Source: Burkholderia pyrrocinia
GTDB lineage: Bacteria; Pseudomonadota; Gammaproteobacteria; Burkholderiales; Burkholderiaceae
Assembly (NCBI RefSeq): GCF_001028665.1
Contig: NZ_CP011504.1
Location: 62,001 to 126,000 of the forward strand
Length of the DNA stretch: 64,000 nucleotides
Direction: 5' to 3'
Shown here piece after piece: positions 56,738-64,000 of the stretch. The notes beneath the pieces are model-generated. The model was not told where the DNA came from and did not search any database. It saw only the letters and a program-made list of their open reading frames with translations. Position 1 is the stretch's first letter. Every line of letters starts with the position of its first letter. Both the position numbers and the translations under genes were made by a program.

Positions 56738-57559
56738 TCAGCCCTTCGGGAACGCCTGCATCGTCGCGGTCACCGCGCGCGAAAGCATCTGCGCATACAT
56801 GTCGTGCACGAGGTAGAGGCTGCGGTTGCGCGTCCACGGCTGGCCCGATTGCGGGTCGTACACAGTCGGGAGCGGCACCTCGGCAACCGCTGCCGCCTTC
56901 ATGCCCGCCTGCTGCGAGGTCTGGATGCAGCGCTTCGCGTGATCGCGATGGCCGACCACCGCAACCGTGCCCATCGCGGCCGCGCCGCCCGCGCGCGACA
57001 CGGCCACGGCCGCAACGCCTGCCGTGCTCAGGTACACGATCGAGCCGTTGCTCGCGATCACCGGTTCGATCGACGACAGCACGTCGGCGCCCATTCCGTA
57101 TTTCGACACGAGAAAGCGCGCGATTTCCCACTGCGCGTAAACCTTGACGGGCTTCAACTGGCGGATGCGGTAGACCGCGTCCGCGAGCGCTTCGTTGACC
57201 GGCCCCGGATCGGGCAGCGCGGACTGGTTGCCGCCCGTGCTCGACGTGTTGCCGCTCGCCGCGTTCGGGCGGTTGCCGAAGCTGTATGCGACGATCGCGC
57301 CGATCTGCGCGGCGGGGACCGTCGGCAGATCCCACGTGAAGCCGACATCGGTCATCGCCGGCACGATCGCATTGACCGTCGCCGCATCGCCGAGCTGCGC
57401 GTTCAGCTTCGCGGACATCTGCGCGGCTAGTGCGCTATCGGCGATGGGCGTCGACGTGACGTCGCCGCCGCCGCATGCGCTGAGCAGCGGCGCCGCCGCA
57501 ACGGCGGGTGCGGCGGCAAGAAATTTTCTGCGTGAAGAAGCCGACGGATTCAGATTCAT
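56738..57559 (-). CDS. Tat-exported lipoprotein-like protein of unknown function (first of a tandem pair)
   Basis: A 273-residue protein. The N-terminus SASSRRKFLAAAPAVAAAPL is a twin-arginine signal and LLSACGGG is a lipobox with Cys about residue 28, so it is probably a Tat-dependent lipoprotein. The body matches its neighbour: TWDLPTVPAAQIGAIVAYSF, PGPVNEALADAVYRIRQLKP, WEIARFLVSKYGMGADV and GTVAVVGHRDHAKRCIQTSQ. The HRDHAKRC block differs from the HADQAS of the paralogue, so the copies have diverged at a possible active site. A distant YdcF/SanA-type (DUF218) relation is possible but unproved. The pair are 26 bases apart. Confidence 0.7.
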   Translation of the reverse strand: MNLNPSASSRRKFLAAAPAVAAAPLLSACGGGDVTSTPIADSALAAQMSAKLNAQLGDAATVNAIVPAMTDVGFTWDLPTVPAAQIGAIVAYSFGNRPNAASGNTSSTGGNQSALPDPGPVNEALADAVYRIRQLKPVKVYAQWEIARFLVSKYGMGADVLSSIEPVIASNGSIVYLSTAGVAAVAVSRAGGAAAMGTVAVVGHRDHAKRCIQTSQQAGMKAAAVAEVPLPTVYDPQSGQPWTRNRSLYLVHDMYAQMLSRAVTATMQAFPKG

Positions 57560-57956
57560 AAGAATGACGAAACAATGCGAATAACGCCTGTGGCAAGTCG
57601 AGGCGTTGCAGATCGCGGGGTCACGGGAAATGGCAATCGGGCGAGTCGCGCGGTTCAGCGACGGTCCGCAGAGTCGACGCGTGGATCGGATCGCTGCATT
57701 TTGTCGATCGACGATGCAGGATCGTAGTGGGCGTTTATTAAATTGCGGTGAACCTGTCGATCGAATGCAGGCAATCGTCACGCCGTTTCATCGATGGACG
57801 AATGTGTTTCATCCATGGCGAGCGAATGCGACCAACGTTTCACCGGTGGGGAGTATCCGATTCGCGTGCGTCGTCGCGCGCCGACCCGTGTTCGCCGGAT
57901 TTCGCGATACGATGGCGCAACGCACGTTCCCACGAACGGATCCGGAGCACACCACG
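57560..57956. promoter_or_regulatory. Divergent control region with spaced repeats
   Basis: 397 bases between the Tat pair and the cupin gene. Three related boxes, GTTTCATCGATGG (57785-57797), GTTTCATCCATGG (57806-57818) and GTTTCACCGGTGG (57837-57849), start 21 and 31 bases apart, close to two and three helix turns. Each has a palindromic or near-palindromic core (CATCGATG, CACCGGTG). Confidence 0.55.
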
Positions 57957-58280
57957 ATGAAGCTCGGCCTGAACGATTCGCTTGCTCGCCTCGACGAAGA
58001 AGGCACGCTGTTCACGACGCTGTTTCGCCACGGCACACTCGACGTCGAGCTGTACCGGCCACGCATCGCGGACCAGCAGAAGCCGCATACGCGCGACGAG
58101 GTCTACGTGATCGCCACCGGCACGTCGCGCTTCATCGTCGGCGGACGCGAGTGCGACGTCGCGGCCGGCGACGCGCTGTTCGTCCCTGCGCATGCGGTGC
58201 ATCGCTTCGTCGATTTCTCCGGCGACTTCTCGACCTGGGTGTTCTTCTACGGCCCCGAAGGCGGCGAACGCGGCGCGTGA
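57957..58280 (+). CDS. Cupin domain protein
   Basis: A 107-residue single-domain beta-barrel. Cupin motif 1 is QQKPHTRDEVYVIATGTSRF (histidine and glutamate metal ligands) and motif 2 is VPAHAVHRFVDFSGDF. The ATG at 57957 follows CCGGAGCACACCACG; a start at 57912 would add 15 residues. Small cupins of this kind bind metals and sugars or act as dioxygenases or isomerases; no specific role can be given. Divergent from the Tat-exported pair. Confidence 0.88.
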   Translation: MKLGLNDSLARLDEEGTLFTTLFRHGTLDVELYRPRIADQQKPHTRDEVYVIATGTSRFIVGGRECDVAAGDALFVPAHAVHRFVDFSGDFSTWVFFYGPEGGERGA

Positions 58281-58388
58281 CGCGCACTGCACGTTTCTTG
58301 CGATTGCCTAGACTGTCTATTCGCGGCGGACGGCCGCACCGTTTTCACGATAGCTCAAGCATCCGGTTCAACTGGACGGGAGAACAGC

Positions 58389-59114
58389 ATGCGATATGAA
58401 CTCTATTACTGGCCCGAGATACAGGGCCGCGGCGAGTATGTGCGGCTCGCGCTCGAGGCGGCCGAAGCCGACTATGTCGACGTCGCGCGCGAGTCGGGTC
58501 GCGGCATGGGCGTGTCGGCAATGATGCGCATGATGGACAGCACGAAGGCGGAATGCGTGCCGTTCGCGCCGCCGTTCCTGAAGGCCGGCGATGTGGTCGT
58601 CGGGCAGACCGCGAACATCCTGCTGTTTCTCGGCGCACGGCTCGGGCTCGCGCCCGACGACGAAGCCGGCCGGCTGTGGGTGCACCAGATTCAGCTGACC
58701 GTCACCGATTTCGTCACCGAGATCCACGACACGCATCATCCGATTGCAAGTTGCCTGTATTACGAGGACCAGAAAGCGGAAGCGGCCGAGCGCGCAGCCG
58801 ACTTCATCGAGAATCGGCTGCCGAAATTCCTCGGCTACTTCGATCGCGTGCTCGAACAGAATCCGCACAAGGGCGGCCATATCGCCGGCAGCGCGCTTAG
58901 CTATGCTGATCTGTCGATGTTCCAGCTGATCGAAGGGCTGCGCTACGCGTTCCCGAAGGCGATGAAGCGCGCGGAGCGGAAAGTCGCGGGGCTCGTCAGC
59001 CTGCACGACCGCGTCGCGCAGCTCGAACCCGTCGCGCGCTATCTGGATTCCGACCGGCGCATCCCGTTCAACGAATCGGGCATCTTCCGGCATTACCCCG
59101 AACTCGATGCGTGA
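58389..59114 (+). CDS. Glutathione S-transferase family protein
   Basis: A 241-residue two-domain GST. The thioredoxin-like half begins MRYELYYWPEIQGRGEYVRL with Tyr7 as probable catalytic residue, and the cis-proline/SNAIL-like segment is around VVVGQTANILLFLGARLGL. The helical half contains GSALSYADLSMFQLIEGL, matching the SxADxxxF GST C-terminal motif. Convergent with the permease gene nine bases away. Substrate unknown. Confidence 0.92.
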   Translation: MRYELYYWPEIQGRGEYVRLALEAAEADYVDVARESGRGMGVSAMMRMMDSTKAECVPFAPPFLKAGDVVVGQTANILLFLGARLGLAPDDEAGRLWVHQIQLTVTDFVTEIHDTHHPIASCLYYEDQKAEAAERAADFIENRLPKFLGYFDRVLEQNPHKGGHIAGSALSYADLSMFQLIEGLRYAFPKAMKRAERKVAGLVSLHDRVAQLEPVARYLDSDRRIPFNESGIFRHYPELDA

Positions 59115-59123
59115 TCGCCATCA

Positions 59124-60662
59124 CTACGCGCCGCGCGCTCGCTCGCGCGAGTCCGCCGCCGCGTCGACGGCCTCGACCGAGCGCGTCAGCCACGGCCCGA
59201 TGTCCATCTCCTCGTAGCGCACGAGCCGGCTCTTGCGTGCACGGCGATACGCCCACCAGATCGCGACGAACAGCGGAATCCACACATAGATCGACAGCAC
59301 TTCCATCCAGTCGATGCGGGCCGCGAAGAACGCCTGGTAATCCTGTCCGAGCGAGATCACGATGCAGATCGCGATCGCGAACAGCGGCCCGAACGGAAAC
59401 CACTTCGCGCGATACGGCAACTGATCGAGCCGGTAGCCCTGCTTCAGGAAGCCCTTGCGGAACCGGTAATGGCAGACCGCGATGCCGAGCCACGCGATGA
59501 AGCCCGTGATGCCGACCGTATTCAGCAGCCACAGATAGATGCTCTGGTTGTTCGTCAGCGACGTGAGGAAACACAGCCCGCCGACGGCCATCGTCGCGTA
59601 CAGCGCATTGCGCGGCACGCCGCCCGGCGATAGCGTCGCGAACATCGCCGGCGCGCGCCCTTCCGATGCGAGGTTGTACAGCATCCGCGTCGCCGCGTAG
59701 GTGCCGGAATTGCCGGCCGACAGCACGGCCGTCAGGATCACGAGGTTCATCGCGCCGGCCGCGAGCGGAAAGCCCGCATGGCTGAACACCAGCGTGAACG
59801 GGCTCACACCGATGTCGGTCACGTCGCTCTTCAGCAGGTTCGGATCGGTGTACGGCACGAGCAGGCCGATCACGAAGATCGCGAGCACGTAGAACAGCAT
59901 GATCCGCCAGAAGATCTGCTTCACTGCGCGCGGGATCGTCTTGCGCGGATTCTCCGATTCGCCGGCCGTGATCCCGACCAGCTCGGTGCCGAGAAACGAG
60001 AAGCCCGCGATCAGCGCGACGCTCATCATCGCGTGCACGCCGCCGACGAACGGCGCGTCGCCCGTCGTGAAGTTGCGCCAGCCGACCGGATGCCCGGTGC
60101 CCAGCACGCCGGCCGCGATCAGCAGCCCGGCCGCGATGAACGCGATCACGGTGACGACCTTGATCAGCGAGAACCAGTATTCCGATTCGCCGAAGCCGCG
60201 CACCGACAGCGTATTCAGCAGGAAGATCAGCACGAGGAAGGCCGCGCCCCACCACACGCCCGGCACGGCCGGAAACCAGTAGCGCATCACGATCTGTGCG
60301 GCGACCAGCTCGATCGCGATCGTCACGGCCCAGCTATACCAGTAGGTCCAGCCGAGCGCGACGCCGAAGCCTTCGTCGACGTATTTCTCGCCGTAGATCG
60401 CGAACGAGCCCGACACGGGCATCAGCGCCGCCATCTCGCCGAGCCCCGTGACGACGAAGTAGACCATGATCCCGATCGCGAGATACGCGGCGATCGCACC
60501 GCCCGGCCCCGCTTGCGCGACCGACGCGCCCGACGCGACGAACAGCCCCGTGCCGATCGAGCCGCCGATCGCGATCATCGCGATGTGGCGGCCCTGCAGA
60601 CGGCGCTTCAGCGTCGTCCCGGACGGCGCGGCCGTCTGCGCTGCCGCTTGCAAAGCATCCAT
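59124..60662 (-). CDS. APC superfamily amino acid permease
   Basis: A 512-residue inner-membrane transporter with about 12 helices. The substrate-loop signature is IAMIAIGGSIGTGLFVASGA followed by QAGPGGAIAAYLAIGIMVYF and GEMAALMPVSGSFAIYGEKY, as in the AAT group (GabP, LysP, AroP, ProY). Start at 60662 (MDALQAAAQTAAPSGTTLKR). It is third in a minus-strand series after ddaH and an Lrp-type regulator, so uptake of arginine, citrulline or related amino acids is inferred, not shown. Confidence 0.92.
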   Translation of the reverse strand: MDALQAAAQTAAPSGTTLKRRLQGRHIAMIAIGGSIGTGLFVASGASVAQAGPGGAIAAYLAIGIMVYFVVTGLGEMAALMPVSGSFAIYGEKYVDEGFGVALGWTYWYSWAVTIAIELVAAQIVMRYWFPAVPGVWWGAAFLVLIFLLNTLSVRGFGESEYWFSLIKVVTVIAFIAAGLLIAAGVLGTGHPVGWRNFTTGDAPFVGGVHAMMSVALIAGFSFLGTELVGITAGESENPRKTIPRAVKQIFWRIMLFYVLAIFVIGLLVPYTDPNLLKSDVTDIGVSPFTLVFSHAGFPLAAGAMNLVILTAVLSAGNSGTYAATRMLYNLASEGRAPAMFATLSPGGVPRNALYATMAVGGLCFLTSLTNNQSIYLWLLNTVGITGFIAWLGIAVCHYRFRKGFLKQGYRLDQLPYRAKWFPFGPLFAIAICIVISLGQDYQAFFAARIDWMEVLSIYVWIPLFVAIWWAYRRARKSRLVRYEEMDIGPWLTRSVEAVDAAADSRERARGA

Positions 60663-60776
60663 AGTGTTCACCCTGATTGGATTTCGGTTCGAACGATTTG
60701 ATTCGGAATGCAAATCGATTGGCCCGGTCATTCGCATCGAAGCCGGACCTGCCGCGGCCGGACCTTCCCGGCCGCG

Positions 60777-61241
60777 TCAAACGACGCTGCGCTTGATCGC
60801 CTGCAGTTCGGCCGTCGTCACGATCTTCTCGATCCGGAACCGCGGGCTTTCCAGCCACACGTTCGCGATTCGCCGGTACTCGTCGAGATCCTCGCACGCG
60901 AGCCGCACGAGAAAATCGAACGTGCCGCTGACGAGCCAGCAATCGAGCACGGCCGGATTCGCCCGCATTTCATCCTCGAACGGCGCCTGCGAACGCCCGT
61001 GATCGGCCAGCACGATCTGCGCGATCACGACGATCGGCTTGGTCGCGCGCGGCGCCTTGATCACCGCGCGGTAGCCTTCGATCACGCCGAGCGCCTCGAG
61101 CCGCTCCACGCGCGCCTGGCAGGGCCGCGGCGTGAGGTTCACGAGCTCCGACAGCTTCCGGTAGGAAATCCGCCCGTCGGTGCGCAGGATGTCGAGGATC
61201 CGGAGATCGATCTTGTCGAGCTGCATCTTCTTGTCGGTCAT
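60777..61241 (-). CDS. Lrp/AsnC family transcriptional regulator
   Basis: A 154-residue regulator: helix-turn-helix at residues 8-60 (DKIDLRILDILRTDGRISYR then KLSELVNLTPRPCQARVERL) and RAM effector domain at 70-150 (IEGYRAVIKAP ... CWLVSGTFDFLVRLACEDLD). Lrp-type proteins bind amino acids and palindromic DNA as octamers. It lies between ddaH and the permease, and a perfect 12-base palindrome is found in the ddaH promoter region. Confidence 0.95.
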   Translation of the reverse strand: MTDKKMQLDKIDLRILDILRTDGRISYRKLSELVNLTPRPCQARVERLEALGVIEGYRAVIKAPRATKPIVVIAQIVLADHGRSQAPFEDEMRANPAVLDCWLVSGTFDFLVRLACEDLDEYRRIANVWLESPRFRIEKIVTTAELQAIKRSVV

Positions 61242-61339
61242 CCGCGTTCGCTCCGGTCGGGTCGTGGCTGGTGCGCGGAACGTCTCCTTGTCCGCGCGGG
61301 GGCCACATTATCCGGCCGAAGCGGCCGCGCGCCAATCGG

Positions 61340-62098
61340 CTAGAACCGCAGCGACAGGCAGGTCAGGCCGCCATCCATCTTGCGGAACTCGCTCGTGTCG
61401 ATCACGTGCAGCGGCAACCCGAGCGACGCGATCGCGTCGTGCACGCGCGGATAACCGGCCGGCGTGATCAGCGTGCCGTTCACGCGCAGCGTGTTGCCCG
61501 CGTATTCGTCGGCGGCCGAAATTGCGATCCGGCGATAGTCGGCGAACGCCGGGTGTGCGGCCAGCGCTTCGGTCACGAGCAGCGTGTCGTCGCCGAGCGC
61601 GTTGACGACCGACTTCAGGTGCAGGCCGGCGCCGACCGGCACCGCGATGACCGAATAACCGTAGCGCGCCACGAGCGATTCGAACGCGGCAATGCCTTCG
61701 GCGTCGGTGCGGCCCGTCAGGCCGATGTAGAAGCGCTTGCCGACCAGCATCACGTCGCCGCCGTCGAGACGGCCGTCCTGCATCGGCAGCAGGTCGCGAT
61801 GCGCGGCGAGCGCCGCTTCGATATGCGCCGTCTCGCCGCGCCGCGCGGGCGCGCCGGGGCGCGTGATCACCGCGAATTCCGGCGTCACGACGGCCACGTC
61901 CTCGACGAAATGCGAATCGGGGAATGCGTCCAGCGGCGGCAGCTCGATCAGCTCGACACCGAGCGTGCGCAGCGCGTCGCAATACGCGTGGAACTGCGTG
62001 AGCGTCTTGTCGTAGTCGGGTGCGCCGAGTTCGGCAGTGGTCAGGCCCGCGCCACAGGACGGCGCGGGACGGCGAACGATCGCTTGCGTGAATTGCAT
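61340..62098 (-). CDS. ddaH: N(G),N(G)-dimethylarginine dimethylaminohydrolase
   Basis: A 252-residue guanidino-modifying enzyme. It hydrolyses dimethyl- or monomethylarginine to citrulline plus methylamine. The nucleophile is Cys247 near the C-terminus (MDGGLTCLSLRF); substrate residues are in DSHFVEDVAVVTPEFAVITR and the histidine in GAGLHLKSVVNALGDDTLLV. Length and C-terminal Cys match Pseudomonas DDAH. Excellent ribosome site AAGGAGGAGTCG. First gene of ddaH-lrp-permease. Confidence 0.94.
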   Translation of the reverse strand: MQFTQAIVRRPAPSCGAGLTTAELGAPDYDKTLTQFHAYCDALRTLGVELIELPPLDAFPDSHFVEDVAVVTPEFAVITRPGAPARRGETAHIEAALAAHRDLLPMQDGRLDGGDVMLVGKRFYIGLTGRTDAEGIAAFESLVARYGYSVIAVPVGAGLHLKSVVNALGDDTLLVTEALAAHPAFADYRRIAISAADEYAGNTLRVNGTLITPAGYPRVHDAIASLGLPLHVIDTSEFRKMDGGLTCLSLRF

Positions 62099-62162
62099 CG
62101 ACTCCTCCTTGGTCATCGCCACACCCGTGCGGCGCACGGGGCAGCGGCGTTGTGTCCGGACC

Positions 62163-62188
62163 ATTATCGGAAGCCAAATTGCGCAATT
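62163..62188 (-). promoter_or_regulatory. ddaH promoter with 12-base palindrome
   Basis: A minus-strand GATAAT (62168-62163) lies 64 bases ahead of the ddaH ATG. The perfect palindrome AATTGCGCAATT (62177-62188) occupies the space upstream of this -10, where a regulator would compete with or recruit polymerase. Lrp-type palindromes of TTGCGCAA kind are a reasonable match. Confidence 0.5.
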
Positions 62189-62307
62189 CGCGTCGATTTC
62201 GGCTGCACCGACAGCCGATTGCGTCGAATTGTGCGCAGCACGCAGCGGATTCGGCAAACGGCCGTCCGCCGTGTCGCGAACGGCCGCGTTCGTATGCGGC
62301 GCGCCCG

Positions 62308-63558
62308 TTACGCGCCGGGCCCGAACCCCATCTGCGAGCGGCCGAGCGCCGTGAGATCGCCCTCCCCGCCACGCCCGTCGAATTCGACCTCGAAATGATC
62401 GGCCGGGAAATCGGGCGGGCTCTCGCCGCGCAAGAACGCGGGCAACTGGCGCCGCAGGTACGCGTCGTTCTTCGCGCAGCCGGGTGCGGCCGCGATATAC
62501 ATCACGTTGCTGTCGCCGCTGCCGCGATGCGCATCCTCGACCGCATGCACGACGTCGCCGTGCCAGAACACCGCGTCGCCCGGCTCCATGTGCGGGATCG
62601 GCACCAGCCCGTCGAGCAGCAGCGCGTGCCATTCGGGCCGGATCGACAGCGCGCGGCCGGGACGTGCGCCGCACAGGTCGTCGTCGGCGACATCGTCCTG
62701 CAGCGCGCGCAGCACCACATAGGCCATCGCGTTCGCGACCGGGATCAGTTGCAGCGTGCCGTCGCCGGGCCCCTGTGGCGTCAGCGCGGTCCATCCCTGG
62801 AACGTGCGGAACATCGAACACACGGCCGGCGACGGAATCTCCTCGACATCGGGACGGAACGCGGCGTCGAACGGGTCGTAATCGCGCCAGCGGCCGGCCA
62901 GCACGTGGCGATAGACCTGGCGGAAGTTCGCGCCGAGCCAGCGTTCGACGGAGCCGCCGTCGACATGCGGCGACAGCCCGAGCGACGTCGCCCCCGGCGG
63001 CCGGCGGCGAATCCGGTCCGCATAGGCGGGCACCTGGTCGGGATCGAAATGCGTGCGCGCGCCGTCCGCATGCCGCCACAGGCGGTTCAGGAACACGCGC
63101 GCCTGCGTGAGCGCCGGCGACTGGCGCGCGGCCACCTGCGGCTTCGACCAGTAGACGCCGTAGATCTGCGGCTTGCCCGACGCGAGGTTGCCGAAATAGC
63201 GATCCTCGGCACGCGCATGCAGCCGGTCGGTGAAACGGTTCGAATCCAGATACGCGCCGATCTCGTCGTTCCAGTCGCGCGCCTGCTGCGCATCGAACAC
63301 GCCGCGAATCACGACCGCGCCATGCGTGCGGATCGCGGCAATCGAATGCGGATCGACGGTGCCGCCCGCGATATCCGCGAACGGCACCACCGGAATCACG
63401 TCGCGGCCATGCGCATGCGCGCGGCGGATCGCGTCGACCTGCCGCGCGATGTCGCCTTCCAGTTCGCGGAACGTGGCCGCGTAACCGGGCAGGTCGGCGC
63501 GCAACGCCTGTTTCGCCGCTCGAATTGCGGCCGGCAGATCGTCAATCATCAGTTGCAT
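62308..63558 (-). CDS. DUF1479 family protein (YbiU-like, 2OG-Fe oxygenase fold)
   Basis: A 416-residue protein of the DUF1479 family. A likely metal-binding H-x-D is in LGLSPHVDGGSVERWLGANF, with the distal histidine in AVFWHGDVVHAVEDAHRGSG, spacing like that of jelly-roll 2-oxoglutarate/Fe(II) dioxygenases. Other conserved stretches: AIRTHGAVVIRGVFDAQQAR and PQIYGVYWSKPQVAARQSPA. Substrate unknown. The frame covers the usual length; start at 63558 (MQLMIDDLPAAIRAAKQALR). It may be MIDDL (63549) instead. Confidence 0.88.
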   Translation of the reverse strand: MQLMIDDLPAAIRAAKQALRADLPGYAATFRELEGDIARQVDAIRRAHAHGRDVIPVVPFADIAGGTVDPHSIAAIRTHGAVVIRGVFDAQQARDWNDEIGAYLDSNRFTDRLHARAEDRYFGNLASGKPQIYGVYWSKPQVAARQSPALTQARVFLNRLWRHADGARTHFDPDQVPAYADRIRRRPPGATSLGLSPHVDGGSVERWLGANFRQVYRHVLAGRWRDYDPFDAAFRPDVEEIPSPAVCSMFRTFQGWTALTPQGPGDGTLQLIPVANAMAYVVLRALQDDVADDDLCGARPGRALSIRPEWHALLLDGLVPIPHMEPGDAVFWHGDVVHAVEDAHRGSGDSNVMYIAAAPGCAKNDAYLRRQLPAFLRGESPPDFPADHFEVEFDGRGGEGDLTALGRSQMGFGPGA

Positions 63559-63668
63559 CGTGGTCTCCTCGCTGAAACGTGTCGTGATGTGCTGTCAGCG
63601 TACGGCCGGCGCACGACCGTCATCACCGCTATCCGGCCAACTATCGATACAATCCCGACAACCGTACC

Positions 63669-64000
63669 TTACTCGTGGCGATGGCAGACCACGCAGAGCT
63701 TGTTGCCGTCCGGGTCGCGGAAATAGGCGCCGTAGTAGTCGGTGTGGTAATGCGGCCGCAGGCCCGGCGGCCCTTCGCAGGTGCCGCCATGCCGCAGCGC
63801 GAGCGCGTGGCAGCGGTCGACGTGCGCGCGCGTCGGCGCGTTGAACGCGATCGTATGGCCATTGCCCGGTTCGGGTGCGCGGCCGTCGAGCGGCTGGCCG
63901 AAGAAGAACAGCGGCCGGTCGGCGTCGGCCGGCATCCAGCCGGACCAGCCGTCCGGCTCGCGGAACTTCAGGCGCAACCCGAGTTCCGCGAACAGCGGCG
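63669..64000 (-). CDS. VOC family (glyoxalase-like) protein, cut by window edge
   Basis: The C-terminal 110 residues of a VOC-fold protein, running off the right edge: LRLKFREPDGWSGWMPADAD, FNAPTRAHVDRCHALALRHG, GGTCEGPPGLRPHYHTDYYG and AYFRDPDGNKLCVVCHRHE. The end RDPDGNKLCVVCH with a glutamate/asparagine next to it is the typical metal-site strand of the glyoxalase I/bleomycin-resistance group. The start lies beyond 64000. Confidence 0.88.
   Translation of the reverse strand, partial: PLFAELGLRLKFREPDGWSGWMPADADRPLFFFGQPLDGRAPEPGNGHTIAFNAPTRAHVDRCHALALRHGGTCEGPPGLRPHYHTDYYGAYFRDPDGNKLCVVCHRHE

Overview
The window is a GC-rich beta-proteobacterial segment. Gene content and order match the second chromosome of a Burkholderia cepacia complex species: leuC-leuD-leuB-asd, fimV-truA-trpF-trpB-methylase-trpA-accD-folC-dedD-cvpA-purF-metZ, and next to these a cluster ordered like bce-II, the second cepacian exopolysaccharide locus (bceM to bceU). 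The species call is an inference from synteny and protein similarity recalled from knowledge; no search was run.

Layout. 1-5.8 kb: a cut SDR oxidoreductase divergent from a LysR regulator, an NCS2 purine permease, several small unrecognised genes and a Nudix hydrolase. 6-15.2 kb, minus strand: a self-contained selenocysteine module, fdnG-fdnH-fdnI-fdhE-selA-selB-selC. fdnG is a single gene with an in-frame UGA (selenocysteine 197) followed by a SECIS hairpin; the tRNA that reads it, its charging enzyme SelA and its elongation factor SelB are in the same gene string. 15.3-20.5 kb: a YihY/BrkB membrane protein, a general porin, a VOC protein, a chromosomal AadA-like nucleotidyltransferase and a lysine-rich HU/H1-like chromatin protein.

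20.8-35.1 kb: exopolysaccharide cluster with three acyltransferases (bceU, bceS, bceO), UDP-glucose pyrophosphorylase (bceT), a fused double GT4 glycosyltransferase (bceR), a flippase (bceQ), an exported beta-propeller-like protein with an EF-hand loop (bceP), and the two enzymes that make GDP-D-rhamnose from GDP-mannose (bceN, bceM). An unlisted 47-residue membrane protein lies inside the cluster.

35.2-55.7 kb, mostly minus strand: methionine (metZ, asd), purine (purF), folate, fatty acid (accD), tryptophan and leucine biosynthesis, with truA, fimV, a DNA adenine methylase between trpB and trpA, an orphan flagellar hook gene and an entericidin-like lipoprotein between leuC and leuD. Two regulatory signals stand out: a SAM-II-like riboswitch followed by a terminator ahead of metZ, and a 39-codon leader peptide rich in Thr, Ile and Lys ahead of asd.

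55.9-64 kb: a tandem pair of Tat-exported proteins of unknown function, a cupin, a glutathione S-transferase, a ddaH-lrp-permease group for (methyl)arginine use, a DUF1479 protein and a cut VOC protein. No CRISPR array, insertion sequence, integrase, prophage or rRNA was seen.
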